Shown here: piece by piece, positions 50,536 to 59,859 of the stretch
Position numbering within the stretch: the stretch's first letter is position 1
Layout of the letters: every line of letters starts with the position of its first letter
DNA from: Deltaproteobacteria bacterium CG11_big_fil_rev_8_21_14_0_20_45_16
GTDB lineage: Bacteria; Bdellovibrionota; UBA2394
Direction: 5' to 3'
DNA: 64,000 nucleotides
Assembly: GCA_002787535.1 (NCBI GenBank)
Contig: PCXB01000076.1
Coordinates: 1 to 64,000, forward strand
Notes under the pieces: model-generated
Told to the model about the DNA's origin: nothing
The model's input: the letters and a program-made list of their open reading frames with translations, nothing else
Database searches by the model: none
Program-made: the position numbers and the translations under genes

Positions 50536-51218
50536 TCCTTGGTGCGCAGGTCCCCATACGATTTAGCCTCCTCATCCATACCGAGGGCTTGGAAGGCATC
50601 AACCTGACGAGACATGGCATCACAGCGTTTATCCGAGTTTGGAAATTTTTCAACCAAATCCTGAAACCGTACCAAGGCATTGCGATAAGACTTTTCAGTC
50701 ATATAGCTCTCCCCTATCCAATAAACCGCATTATCGGCCAGGGGGTGCTGGGGATTCTCTTTCACGAATTTGAGGAACAAATCCCGAGATTTCGAAAAAT
50801 CACCTTTTTGGTGGGCTTCCAAGGCTATCTCATAGGCGGCATCTGGAGAGCTTCCTTTATCTTCGGTCGGACTGGCCACAACTGCAGCCTGAGCTTTCTT
50901 ATCTAGTCGATCTAATTCTTGCTCTAAGCGAGCCACCCGCTCGGACAAAGATTTATTTTCAAATTCAATACTTTCAACTTTGCCTTGTAGAAGAGTGTGA
51001 TCATTCTTGATGGCGGTTACTTGTGTCCTGACATCCGCCAATTTCCTGCTTTCAAGAAGCTCTCTATCGGAGCCAATTGGAAGACCACTTTTCGATTCAA
51101 GGATCTTAGAGCGCTCATCCAAATCGGTGAGTCTCGTTTCGAACTCATCTAATCTTTGAGCACAGCCAGCGATTAAACTTGTTAGACCAAGACTTAATAG
51201 ACAATAAAAAACCCGCAT
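50520..51218 (-). CDS. cpoB: Tol-Pal system protein CpoB/YbgF (lipoprotein form)
   Basis: Periplasmic TPR protein that links peptidoglycan synthesis and outer-membrane constriction. Signal MRVFYCLLSLGLTSLIAGC with lipobox Cys19, so lipid-anchored here, while E. coli CpoB is soluble. Residues 20-115 form a coiled coil (DEFETRLTDLDERSKILESK onward); residues 125-230 hold the TPR repeats (AYEIALEAHQKGDFSKSRDLFLK; ADNAVYWIGESYMTEKSYRNAL). Directly follows pal. The only possible ATG lies in the 3' arm of a terminator-like hairpin (51210-51244). Confidence 0.9.
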   Translation of the reverse strand: MRVFYCLLSLGLTSLIAGCAQRLDEFETRLTDLDERSKILESKSGLPIGSDRELLESRKLADVRTQVTAIKNDHTLLQGKVESIEFENKSLSERVARLEQELDRLDKKAQAAVVASPTEDKGSSPDAAYEIALEAHQKGDFSKSRDLFLKFVKENPQHPLADNAVYWIGESYMTEKSYRNALVRFQDLVEKFPNSDKRCDAMSRQVDAFQALGMDEEAKSYGDLRTKECRKN

Positions 51219-51244
51219 CCCTTAGTTTTACATGGATGCGGGTT
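51206..51244 (-). terminator. Terminator-like hairpin enclosing the cpoB start codon
   Basis: On the minus strand, 30 bases after the pal stop, an 11-bp perfect stem AACCCGCATCC / GGATGCGGGTT with a 13-base loop is followed by TTTTTT: a textbook Rho-independent terminator for pal. The right arm contains the ATG of cpoB (51216-51218), and the U-run encodes its first residues. The loop contains ATGTAA, a start codon followed at once by a stop. It may set the Pal:CpoB ratio. Confidence 0.8.
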
Positions 51245-51273
51245 CTTTTGAGAAACAAAAAAAGAGCGAAGAA

Positions 51274-51777
51274 TTATTTCGCCAAAATCACAAACTCAGC
51301 TCTTCGATTCAAGCTATAAGCGGTATCTGACTTAGTTGGATCTAACGGCCGCTCTTCACCCCAACTCTTCATCTCAAGTCGAGAGCGTTGAACGCCAAGA
51401 TTGACCATATAGTCGATAACTGCCTTCGAGCGACGCTCGCCAAGAGCAATATTATACTCGTTGCTACCCCTCTCATCGCAATGACCCTCGACCAAAACCT
51501 TCATCTTCCCATTCTTCATCATAATTTGGGCATTATTTTGAAGGGTTTCGCGACCCTCAGAGTTTAATGTTGATTCATCAAAACCAAAATGTACCCTTTG
51601 CAAAGTACCTAAGCCAATACCTCCAGAGCTTGACGCACCCGTTCCAAAGGATGAATCAGCATTAGAGCCACCTCCAGATTTCTTTGAACCGCAGGCACCC
51701 AACCCAAAGCTCAAAGTCACCATCATTATACTTACAAAAACTCTACTCATTACAGCACGCGAACTCGACGCATTCAT
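51274..51777 (-). CDS. pal: Peptidoglycan-associated lipoprotein Pal
   Basis: Outer-membrane lipoprotein of 167 residues binding peptidoglycan as part of Tol-Pal. Signal peptide with lipobox GLGAC (Cys29), a Ser/Gly linker to about residue 60, then the OmpA-like domain: VHFGFDESTLNSEGRETLQ, VEGHCDERGSNEYNIALGERRSKAV and NRRAEFVIL with the Asp/Arg that contact diaminopimelate. AAGGAG lies 6-7 bases before ATG 51777. tolQRAB are not in the window. Confidence 0.96.
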   Translation of the reverse strand: MNASSSRAVMSRVFVSIMMVTLSFGLGACGSKKSGGGSNADSSFGTGASSSGGIGLGTLQRVHFGFDESTLNSEGRETLQNNAQIMMKNGKMKVLVEGHCDERGSNEYNIALGERRSKAVIDYMVNLGVQRSRLEMKSWGEERPLDPTKSDTAYSLNRRAEFVILAK

Positions 51778-51842
51778 TAATAACTCCTTCCGTACGCGTT
51801 AGCACCAGCTAACCCTGATAGACTAAGCTCTCCATTGATGAA

Positions 51843-53768
51843 TCAAAAGTCAAAAATTATTTTTCTATTCCCTTGAGCATCGGAACGAATGAAGTTTGTT
51901 GTCCAAGCTTGAAGTCTTCTAATCACCTCCATACGCGGAAACATATAGTGGTTCTGTCTACCCGCTGGGATCAGGGTAAGGTTTGGTTGCAGAAATCTCA
52001 AAAGCACCGAAGAACTGCTAGAATTGGAACCGTGGTGGGCCAATTTAAGGATGGGAAGCCGGGAGCTCCAATCAAAGCTCCAGCGACGTAGGGATAGTTC
52101 ATTGACCAGCGCCCTCTCACCACTGGCCCGAAGGTCGCCCAAAAACAGGGCTATGGGACGCTTTGCTTGCTTTTCATAAATCAGTAGGCAAAGGGAATCC
52201 TTATTGGCAACAGCCTTGGACCCAGACTGAGTTGCTGACCAGAACCAAAGACAATAACGAGAATAGCAACGCTCCCCTCGAACGAAATCTGAATCCAGAT
52301 AACTCGATAGATTTTGTAGAAACTCATTGCGTATGACACGTGAAGTCGAACTCTGGTCTAACTTTGGAATAATTAGATCTTGGAACTTCGGTCGCCATAA
52401 TCCGGAGGAGAAATATCCCGAATGATCTCGATCAAAATGACTGAGCACCCAAATAGATACCTCACGAATCTCTTTAGACCTAAGGAACTCATAAGCCGCC
52501 CGCCCCTGTCCCCCATCTATTAAAATTTTAAAATCTCTTGTTGAAATCAAGTAAGCATCGCCTTGACCCACATCAATCTGATCGATGACCAAAGAGTCAT
52601 TTTGTGTATAGCTTGGAAGCCACGCTACCAGGCCAATACTAACGATGGCGCCTAGTAGTACGACAGTGAGGCGATTCCAGCTTCGATAGTAGAGATACGA
52701 CAGCATTATTCCCAAAACAAAAAACGCTTGAAAGTTCGAGAGGAGTGGAAGATCGGTCCATTGACTAGCCCCAGACATCCACTCCATGGCTTGAAAGAAT
52801 TTCTCCAATTTACCCGTTAGCCAAACGTCTAAAGAATGATGAAACGCCCCTAGGCCAATAGAAATTGGTATAAAACATGTAAAGACGATCCCCATAAAGA
52901 GGTTCAGGAAAAAACTGAGGCCACTGAGATCACTAAGATAAATACTAGAAACAGCATAGACCAGAACCCCAATAAGCAGTTGAAGTTTCCATGCCGGATA
53001 GCGGTCACCTCCTCTTGAAAAGTGTAAAAGCATGGCTGTAATGGAAAATGAAAAGATATAGCCTCTCGACAGAGAAAGGCTGGGTTTGACTATTAGAAAA
53101 ATGATTCCCAGTAGCGCTAGCAAATTGCTGCGATTAATTCGTTGGAGAGATGGATATAATTTCATCAATCCATAAATTACTAAGCTCATTATTCCCGCAC
53201 GCCAGAGAGAAACTCCTGCATCACACACCCCCAAAAACACAAGCAAAGTAAGGCTCAACAAAATATAAACCCACATCAATCGTCGGCTGAAACTTGTATA
53301 TCTCAAAAGAAATCTCCATATTACTAGTGCAAGCAAAATCAAAATTTCAAAATGAAGTCCTGAGATGACCAAGAGGTGAGAAATGCCGAGATGATTTGCC
53401 CAAGCCCAGACATTCTGATCCAGGGCCCCCTGTTTTCCTAAAAATAAGGCTTCACGCAGTTGCCGAGTCAGGAGGGGTCGAGGCGCGTAAGAATGAGATC
53501 CGGAAGCATCCCCACTTCCTCTATACTCCCGTGGAAGACCTCGAATTTTCTCGTAACTCGATAGGCTTTGGTATTTTGGCGGATGAAAATAATATTCGCA
53601 GAATCCTATTGAAATCCCGAAGCCCAGTCCCAACAGAATTAGTCGTTGGGACCCACAGAAACTCAATAAACACAGAATCACAAAAAACAAGCTTAGGGAA
53701 CCAAGCTGCCAAAAAACTTGAACCCCAAGGAATACTGAGACCCAAAGTTGGCTCCAAATCCCGAACAC
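51843..53768 (-). CDS. comEC: ComEC/Rec2 family DNA uptake channel
   Basis: Polytopic protein of 641 residues for transport of single-stranded DNA across the inner membrane. Competence domain: NHLGISHLLVISGLHFEIL (about 128-146) and DAGVSLWRAGIMSLVIYG, with 8-10 helices. C-terminal metallo-beta-lactamase-like domain: QIDVGQGDAYLIS, ILSHFDRDHSGYF-like HxDxDH, and LKLAHHGSNSSSS. Only about 55 residues separate the N-terminal helices from the channel, so the usual N-terminal OB-fold (DUF4131) appears missing. GTG start at 53768 without clear ribosome site; an overlapping frame with TTG at 53805 is preceded by GAAGG. Confidence 0.9.
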   Translation of the reverse strand: MFGIWSQLWVSVFLGVQVFWQLGSLSLFFVILCLLSFCGSQRLILLGLGFGISIGFCEYYFHPPKYQSLSSYEKIRGLPREYRGSGDASGSHSYAPRPLLTRQLREALFLGKQGALDQNVWAWANHLGISHLLVISGLHFEILILLALVIWRFLLRYTSFSRRLMWVYILLSLTLLVFLGVCDAGVSLWRAGIMSLVIYGLMKLYPSLQRINRSNLLALLGIIFLIVKPSLSLSRGYIFSFSITAMLLHFSRGGDRYPAWKLQLLIGVLVYAVSSIYLSDLSGLSFFLNLFMGIVFTCFIPISIGLGAFHHSLDVWLTGKLEKFFQAMEWMSGASQWTDLPLLSNFQAFFVLGIMLSYLYYRSWNRLTVVLLGAIVSIGLVAWLPSYTQNDSLVIDQIDVGQGDAYLISTRDFKILIDGGQGRAAYEFLRSKEIREVSIWVLSHFDRDHSGYFSSGLWRPKFQDLIIPKLDQSSTSRVIRNEFLQNLSSYLDSDFVRGERCYSRYCLWFWSATQSGSKAVANKDSLCLLIYEKQAKRPIALFLGDLRASGERALVNELSLRRWSFDWSSRLPILKLAHHGSNSSSSSVLLRFLQPNLTLIPAGRQNHYMFPRMEVIRRLQAWTTNFIRSDAQGNRKIIFDF

Positions 53769-53868
53769 TTAGAATCACAAAGCAAACGCTCAGCCAAAAG
53801 AACAAAGGCCTTCAAGGTCCACTGGTGAGTAAGATCCTTTCGGAAACTAGAAATTTATTCGGATACCT

Positions 53869-54507
53869 TTAAAACAAAAACTGAAAATCGAGGCCCGCTG
53901 TCATTCCGATTTCTTCAGATTTTCGAAATCGAATCGTATTTTCAGCGATCTTCCCAACGTAGAATTGTATGTCGATCAAAACTCGAAATCTAGTGTCTTC
54001 AACACAAGGAAACTCCACTCCGGAATACCCCCTGGCAACTCCAGCCAAGCTAATTTTTTTGAATGTATTCATATCTTGGTTCCAGACATCTTGAATATGA
54101 TCATCATTATATATGAAGGAAGTGTGAATTCCTGCCTGGAAGCCCATCACGAGAGCCAAAGGTGCTGATGATGGGCCAATATCGAAAACTTGTTCTGGGC
54201 CTGCTCCTATTGAGCCCCCTAGGAGTCGATTACCAACTGTCAATTCAGGCCAGAGAATGACTTGCAAACGATCCACGCCATAATCATAAACCTGATAAAA
54301 TGCCATCGGCATGCCGATCTTCAGCATTTTCTCGCGAGTTCGAGTGTCCTCACTAAATCTGCGCCGAGAGGCATCCGCCCCAACATGAAACCCAATATAG
54401 GGTTGGGGCAAGGTCCAATGGTTCTCCTTGGGTGGAATTGGAGGAGGAAGATACAGATTAGGGTCTTGGACGACAAGACCCGCAAAGATCATGGCAGCGG
54501 CGAGCAT
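53869..54507 (-). CDS. Probable outer-membrane beta-barrel protein
   Basis: No family recognised. 212 residues: short hydrophobic N-terminus (MLAAAMIFAGLVV), a Pro-rich stretch, then alternating amphipathic strands (PYIGFHVGADASRRRFS, LALVMGFQAGIHTSFIYND, FRVLIDIQFYVGKIAE) and a final GLDFQFLF ending in Phe, as in Gram-negative beta-barrels recognised by BamA. Located between uvrC (24 bases upstream) and comEC (100 bases downstream). Function unknown. Confidence 0.6.
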   Translation of the reverse strand: MLAAAMIFAGLVVQDPNLYLPPPIPPKENHWTLPQPYIGFHVGADASRRRFSEDTRTREKMLKIGMPMAFYQVYDYGVDRLQVILWPELTVGNRLLGGSIGAGPEQVFDIGPSSAPLALVMGFQAGIHTSFIYNDDHIQDVWNQDMNTFKKISLAGVARGYSGVEFPCVEDTRFRVLIDIQFYVGKIAENTIRFRKSEEIGMTAGLDFQFLF

Positions 54508-54531
54508 AACTCTAATAGTGACTCATACGGC

Positions 54532-56385
54532 TCAATCAGTGTCTATAGAAATCGATGACGCCAATTTCTCCCTCAATCTCTCCAGAGCTGGTCCCTTAAG
54601 GAACTTAAGCAACTCCATATCCGGGGCTTGTATGATTCCTTCGAGGCTTCCAAAATTTTTCAAGAGCTTTAGCTTAGTTCTAGAACTTATCCCCTCAATC
54701 TCATCAAGAATTGAAACCGAAAGCGCCCTCGCCTTTCGAAGTCGATGGTAATTAATTGCAAATCTATGAGCTTCATCCCTCATAAAGCTAAGAAGCAATT
54801 CTTCCTGCGAAGACTGCTTTAATAGAATTGGATTTTTCTGGCCGGGCTTGAAAATCCTCTCACGGTTTTTAGGATTATGAGGATCAATTTCCTCCCCGTC
54901 CGAACGAGCCTTGGCCAAACTGATCAAATCAACCTTATCCAAAAAATTCATTTCTTTGAGAATCGACTCCGCACTCGAAAGCTGTCCCTTACCCCCATCG
55001 ATAACGATTAGATCAGGTAGGTCCTCTTCTGTTCTATAACGCCTCTCAATGGCTTCTCTCATGCAGGCAAAATCATCAACAATTTGATGCTCCAAAAATA
55101 TTTTTCGATAATTCTCTTTATCAGGAACAGCACGATTGAAGCGCACGACTGAGGCTACAACTTCACTCCCCTGATGGTGAGATATATCCAAGCAATCCAT
55201 TCGCTCAGGCCATTTGGACAAGCCCAACTTAGACTGAAGAAGGCTAAGGATCTCCGCCAGTTTTTCTGCCTTAGCACGCTTCGCCTGCAATCTAGCTTCA
55301 GCATTCTTTTGAGCTAACTGAACGAGTTCCTTCTTATCGGCTAGCCTCGGAGTAATCAAAGGAAGGCGTTCCTTATTGAAGCTCGAATCAATATTCCATG
55401 GTACTAGAATTTCATGAGGCGTATAAACTTCGTCCGTATAGTATCGCGACAGAAACTGATCCAAAATCTCAAGATCATCAAGTTCGTGGCGATCGATTTC
55501 AAATAGCCGTTGATCTCTCAATATACCGTCTCGAAAATAAAGGACGCAAATGACTACGGCCAGTTCGGACCCAGCTAAGGCAACGACATCTAAATCTTTC
55601 CCGAGCTGCAAATCATTCGGTCTGACTACGCTTAGTTCCTGATTTGTGATCCCCTCGATTGAAGCAATTCGATCCCTCGCCACCGCCGCTTCTTCATAAT
55701 TTTCAGCCCGGACGAATGCTTCCATAGCAGATCGAAACTTATCCAAAAGATCCTTGTTCTGACCTTTAAGAAATAACAAAGCATCCCGACAAAGCCCCAA
55801 GTATTTTTCGCGACTCACATAGCCCACACAAGGCGCTACACATCGTTTAATATCGTATTCGATGCAGGGACGAGAGCGATTATATAGCTTGGAATCCGGA
55901 CAAGTTCGAAGTTGAAATATCTTCTGCATGATATCGATTGTCTCTCTAAGCTTTTGGCTAGAGAGAAATGGACCGAGGTAAGTTGCTCCATCTTTCTTCA
56001 CTTTTCTGACCAATTCGACTCTTGGCCATTCATGCTGAAGGTCAAATCGAAGGCTCAAATAACGCTTATCATCACGAAGATGGATATTATATGGAGGTCG
56101 GTGCTTTTTAATCAGCTCATTCTCCAACACCAAAGCTTCAGTCTCATCCCGAGCAATCATAAATTCAATACAATTGGTTTTCTCTCGTATAAATTTTACG
56201 AAGGCTCGTTGGTCATGCGCAGCTACAAAATATTGCCGCACACGATTTCGCAAATTCTTCGCCTTACCCACATACAGAATTTTCTCTTTTCCCGTCGCTA
56301 CCGCAACTTCCTTAAAAAGATAGCAACCCGACGCCTGTGGCAAGGATTGAATGTCATCGCGAGAAATTTGAATGCGTTCCTTCAC
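54532..56385 (-). CDS. uvrC: Excinuclease ABC subunit C
   Basis: Nucleotide-excision-repair endonuclease making both incisions with UvrB. 617 residues: GIY-YIG domain SGCYLFKEV...ILYVGKAKNLRNRV (about 20-50), a cysteine quartet (LRTCPDSKLYNRSRPCIEYDIKRCVAPCVG), UVR motif EEAAVARDRIASIEG, the RNase H-like domain (LDISHHQGSEVVASVV, LIVIDGGKGQLSSA, RDEAHRFAINYHR) and C-terminal HhH pair. Encoded just after uvrB (3-base gap). Confidence 0.97.
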   Translation of the reverse strand: MKERIQISRDDIQSLPQASGCYLFKEVAVATGKEKILYVGKAKNLRNRVRQYFVAAHDQRAFVKFIREKTNCIEFMIARDETEALVLENELIKKHRPPYNIHLRDDKRYLSLRFDLQHEWPRVELVRKVKKDGATYLGPFLSSQKLRETIDIMQKIFQLRTCPDSKLYNRSRPCIEYDIKRCVAPCVGYVSREKYLGLCRDALLFLKGQNKDLLDKFRSAMEAFVRAENYEEAAVARDRIASIEGITNQELSVVRPNDLQLGKDLDVVALAGSELAVVICVLYFRDGILRDQRLFEIDRHELDDLEILDQFLSRYYTDEVYTPHEILVPWNIDSSFNKERLPLITPRLADKKELVQLAQKNAEARLQAKRAKAEKLAEILSLLQSKLGLSKWPERMDCLDISHHQGSEVVASVVRFNRAVPDKENYRKIFLEHQIVDDFACMREAIERRYRTEEDLPDLIVIDGGKGQLSSAESILKEMNFLDKVDLISLAKARSDGEEIDPHNPKNRERIFKPGQKNPILLKQSSQEELLLSFMRDEAHRFAINYHRLRKARALSVSILDEIEGISSRTKLKLLKNFGSLEGIIQAPDMELLKFLKGPALERLREKLASSISIDTD

Positions 56386-56388
56386 GGT

Positions 56389-58392
56389 TTATGACTTTAA
56401 CATATAGCCATTTTTAAGACTGACTATTCGATCTCTCAATTGGGCCGCGCGTTCAAAATCAAGATTCTTGATTGCTTCCAGTTTTTGTTTCTCGAGAACC
56501 CCAAGGTCCGATCCAAGCTCACCAAGATCTCTGATAACCTCGGCCTCGCCCAACAAGCCTGTTTCCTGAGCCACTTCGTGCAAAGATTTTTGAATCTCAC
56601 GCTTGATGGTATCGGGAATAATCTTATGTGTTTGATTATATTCCGCCTGGGTTTTCCGCCTTTCTTCCGTTATCTCAATGCATTCCTTCATGGAGCGCGT
56701 AATTTCATCGGCAAACATAATCACACGCCCCTTAAGGTTCCGAGAAGATCGCCCGCAGGTCTGCAAAAGTGCCGTTGTTGATCTCAGAAATCCTTCTTTA
56801 TCAGCATCCAAAATGGCCACCAGACTCACCTCTGGGATATCCAGACCTTCACGCAAGAGATTGATTCCCACTAAAATATCATACTCGCCCGTTCTTAAAT
56901 CTTTAATCAACTGAGATCGCTCCATCGTTTCGACGTCAGCATGCATATAACGAATTCTAAAATTTAATGACTGAAGATATTCCGTAAGATGTTCCGCACT
57001 CTTTTTGGTTAAGGTCGCCACGAGCGTCCGATCTCCCGCCTTGACTTGCTCTCTCAAAATCGGAATCAGATGATCGATCTGATGAGTCGCCGGCTTTACT
57101 TCAATTTTAGGATCCAAAAGTCCTGTTGGGCGAATAATCTGCTCCACAATATTCGGCCTCGAAAGTTCCATTTCGTAGGCTGATGGGGTCGCCGAAACAT
57201 AAACGCTTTGCCCTACTCGCTCAGTAAATTCCTCAAACTTTAAAGGTCGGTTGTCTAAGGCAGAGGGCAAGCGAAAACCATGCTCGATCAAAGTTTCTTT
57301 CCGACTGCGATCACCATGGTACATAGCTCGAATCTGTGGAATCGTGACATGACTTTCATCGACAAACAGAAGAAAGTTTTTTGGAAAATAATCCAAAAGA
57401 GTATAAGGCGCCTCCCCGGGTTTGCGGCCCGTTAGGTGTCTTGAATAATTTTCGATCCCAGAACAAAATCCGAGTTGTTTTATCATCTCCAAATCAAAGT
57501 TCGTTCGTTGCTCGATTCGTTTGGCTTCAAGAATTTTGCGCTGATTCTTTAGCTCGATAAATCGTTCATTCACTTCTTCCCTAATCGTTCGAAGAGCTCT
57601 CTCCAGCATCTCCTCTTCCGTAATATGATGTGTCGTCGGATAAACAGATAGTTTGGATAGCTCCTTCAACTTCTTCCCAGTCAGAGCATCAATTTCGGAG
57701 AGGCTTTCGACAAAATCCCCAAAAAGCTCAACTCTTACGGCCCGCTTTTCTTCGCTAGCTGGAAAAATCTCGATGACGTCCCCGCGCACCCTAAAGCAAC
57801 CTCTTTCAAAATCATCGTCCCGCCTTCGATACTGAATCTGAACGAGCTTAGAAATAATGTCATCCCGAGTGATTTCCTGATCCTTATTCAAATGAAGAAG
57901 AAGCCCGTAATAGGCGTCTGGTGAGCCAAGACCGTAAATACAGGAAACTGAGGAAACAATAATTACATCATTACGCTCCAAAAGCGATCGAGTTGCTGAG
58001 TGCCGCATTTTATCAATCGTGTCGTTTATAGCTGAATCCTTTTCGATGTAAGTATCCGAAGATGCAACATAGGCCTCCGGCTGATAATAATCATAGTAAC
58101 TCACAAAATACTCGACGGCGTTTTGTGGAAATAACTCCCTAAACTCCATAAAAAGTTGTGCTGCCAAAGTTTTATTGTGAGCGATCACTAAACTCGGTCG
58201 ATTGAGACGCTCAATGATGTTGGCCATGGTAAAGGTTTTTCCCGAGCCAGTAATCCCAAGCAAAACCTGATGTTTAAGATTATTCTTCAACCCCGATACT
58301 AAAGTCTCAATGGCATCGGGTTGACTGCCTGCAGGCTTAAACGGGCTTTGAAGAACAAAACGTCCCTCCTTAGGCCTTACCAGCTCAGTCAC
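56389..58392 (-). CDS. uvrB: Excinuclease ABC subunit B
   Basis: Helicase-like damage-verification subunit of nucleotide excision repair. 667 residues: GITGSGKTFTMAN (Walker A), IAHNKTLAAQL, the beta-hairpin YFVSYYDYYQPEAYV, DESHVTIPQ (DExx box), YVSATPSAYE, the helicase C region (LVATLTKKSAEHLTEYL, GINLLREGLDIPEVSLVAILDADKEGFLRS) and a C-terminal UVR domain (NLDFERAAQLRDRI) that pairs with UvrC. It starts 12 bases after gltX. Confidence 0.98.
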   Translation of the reverse strand: MTELVRPKEGRFVLQSPFKPAGSQPDAIETLVSGLKNNLKHQVLLGITGSGKTFTMANIIERLNRPSLVIAHNKTLAAQLFMEFRELFPQNAVEYFVSYYDYYQPEAYVASSDTYIEKDSAINDTIDKMRHSATRSLLERNDVIIVSSVSCIYGLGSPDAYYGLLLHLNKDQEITRDDIISKLVQIQYRRRDDDFERGCFRVRGDVIEIFPASEEKRAVRVELFGDFVESLSEIDALTGKKLKELSKLSVYPTTHHITEEEMLERALRTIREEVNERFIELKNQRKILEAKRIEQRTNFDLEMIKQLGFCSGIENYSRHLTGRKPGEAPYTLLDYFPKNFLLFVDESHVTIPQIRAMYHGDRSRKETLIEHGFRLPSALDNRPLKFEEFTERVGQSVYVSATPSAYEMELSRPNIVEQIIRPTGLLDPKIEVKPATHQIDHLIPILREQVKAGDRTLVATLTKKSAEHLTEYLQSLNFRIRYMHADVETMERSQLIKDLRTGEYDILVGINLLREGLDIPEVSLVAILDADKEGFLRSTTALLQTCGRSSRNLKGRVIMFADEITRSMKECIEITEERRKTQAEYNQTHKIIPDTIKREIQKSLHEVAQETGLLGEAEVIRDLGELGSDLGVLEKQKLEAIKNLDFERAAQLRDRIVSLKNGYMLKS

Positions 58393-58404
58393 AACACAAA
58401 TTCC

Positions 58405-59859
58405 TTAATGAGTTTGAGATCCAAATTCTACAGCTCGCTCCAAGCGAGCCACGACGGCCTCTGATCCGATTAACTTCGCCAGGGGATTTAATTCAGGGCC
58501 GGCGTCCTTACCTGTAAGGGCCATACGAAAAGGAAAATACAATTCTTTTCCTTTTACACTTAAATCTTTTCCAACCTTTTTAATTCCGTCTTTGAGTGCC
58601 TCTTCAATGGAACTTCCGGACGAAATCTTCTCTTTTATCGAAACAAGTCCTTGCGAGATTATTTTTCGATTTTGGTCCGTTCTCAACACATCGGCAGCCA
58701 TCGGAGAGGAATCGAAATCGGGTTGTTCCAAAAAACTCTCAATTTTATGAATCTCATTTAATGTTGAGATATCATGTTGGATTAGTGCCACGGCATCTTT
58801 CCAAATTCCAGACCACTTAGGATTCGAAGGGGGAACAAGCTTGGCCAGGTCTTCAGGTGATCGATTCTGGAGATGAGTCTGATTTAAAAATCGAAGCTTG
58901 TTATAATCAAACAATGCGCGACTCTTGTGAACACGATCTAAATCAAACCGATCGACAAGTTCTTCCTTAGAAAACTTTTCTCCCGTTTCAGAAGTATCCC
59001 CCGGTGACCAGCCAAGCAAAGCCATATAATTAATAATTCCCTCGGCGATAAACCCCTCATCTTTGAGATTTTCAATCGAAAGACTTCCCGCTCGCTTGCT
59101 AAATTTCCCACCGTCCGTATCCCCAATCATGGGAAGGTGTGCAAAAACAGGTTCTGGATATCCTAGCGCTCGAAAAATTAAAACCTGTCGAAATGTATTG
59201 GACAAATGGTCTTCGCCCCGAGTGACATGTGTAATTTCCATCACCGCATCATCCACAGCGTTGGCAAATAAAAATACGGGAATCCCGGTCGAACGAGAAA
59301 TAATAAAATCACCGATAATATCCGGAGTCATTTTGACTTCGCCTCTGATTTTGTCCTGAATCGCAATAGATTCTCCGGACTCAGGAACATGCATTCGCCA
59401 AACAAACTTGTCCGTCTTGGCTCGACTTTCAGAATCTGCCTCAGAAATCGAAAGACAGCGGCCAACATATTTGATGACTTTGTTTTGAGAAGATAAAAGC
59501 TTGCGATCCTGATCTAATTGCCCGGGTGAACAAAAACACCGATAGACACGGGCGTTTTTTCGGATTCTTTTAATATGATCTTCGTAAAGATGGTATCTCT
59601 CAGAGCATCGGTAGGGTCCCACCGGTCCGCCGACATCAGGGCCTTCATCCCACTCAAGCCCGAGCCATTTAAGATCGCGATAGATGGCGGCCTCCGCACC
59701 ATCGACCAATCTTTCTTGATCGGTGTCCTCTATCCTCAAAATAAATCTTCCTCGACAATGTCGTGCGTACAAGTACGCAAACAAAGCCGTTCGAGCATTT
59801 CCAATATGCATAAAGCCCGTGGGAGATGGAGCAAAACGTGTTCGTACAATGGTGGCCAT
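58405..59859 (-). CDS. gltX: Glutamyl-tRNA synthetase
   Basis: Class I synthetase of 484 residues charging tRNA-Glu. RFAPSPTGFMHIGNARTALF holds HIGH-like HIGN; DTDGGKFSKRAGSLSI holds the KMSKS-like FSKR; VTRGEDHLSNTFRQVLIF is typical. A discriminating versus non-discriminating specificity cannot be read; no glnS or gatCAB lies in the window. The ATG shares a base with the ispF stop (TGATG). Confidence 0.96.
   Translation of the reverse strand: MATIVRTRFAPSPTGFMHIGNARTALFAYLYARHCRGRFILRIEDTDQERLVDGAEAAIYRDLKWLGLEWDEGPDVGGPVGPYRCSERYHLYEDHIKRIRKNARVYRCFCSPGQLDQDRKLLSSQNKVIKYVGRCLSISEADSESRAKTDKFVWRMHVPESGESIAIQDKIRGEVKMTPDIIGDFIISRSTGIPVFLFANAVDDAVMEITHVTRGEDHLSNTFRQVLIFRALGYPEPVFAHLPMIGDTDGGKFSKRAGSLSIENLKDEGFIAEGIINYMALLGWSPGDTSETGEKFSKEELVDRFDLDRVHKSRALFDYNKLRFLNQTHLQNRSPEDLAKLVPPSNPKWSGIWKDAVALIQHDISTLNEIHKIESFLEQPDFDSSPMAADVLRTDQNRKIISQGLVSIKEKISSGSSIEEALKDGIKKVGKDLSVKGKELYFPFRMALTGKDAGPELNPLAKLIGSEAVVARLERAVEFGSQTH

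Noticed and set aside
53521..53805. 94-residue minus-strand frame overlapping the comEC 5' end as a separate membrane protein
   Set aside because: Only its first 12 residues look hydrophobic; the rest is a shadow of comEC. Kept only as a note on the comEC start.
55912..56394. 160-residue plus-strand frame opposite uvrC
   Set aside because: Antisense of the conserved GIY-YIG domain; no start context.
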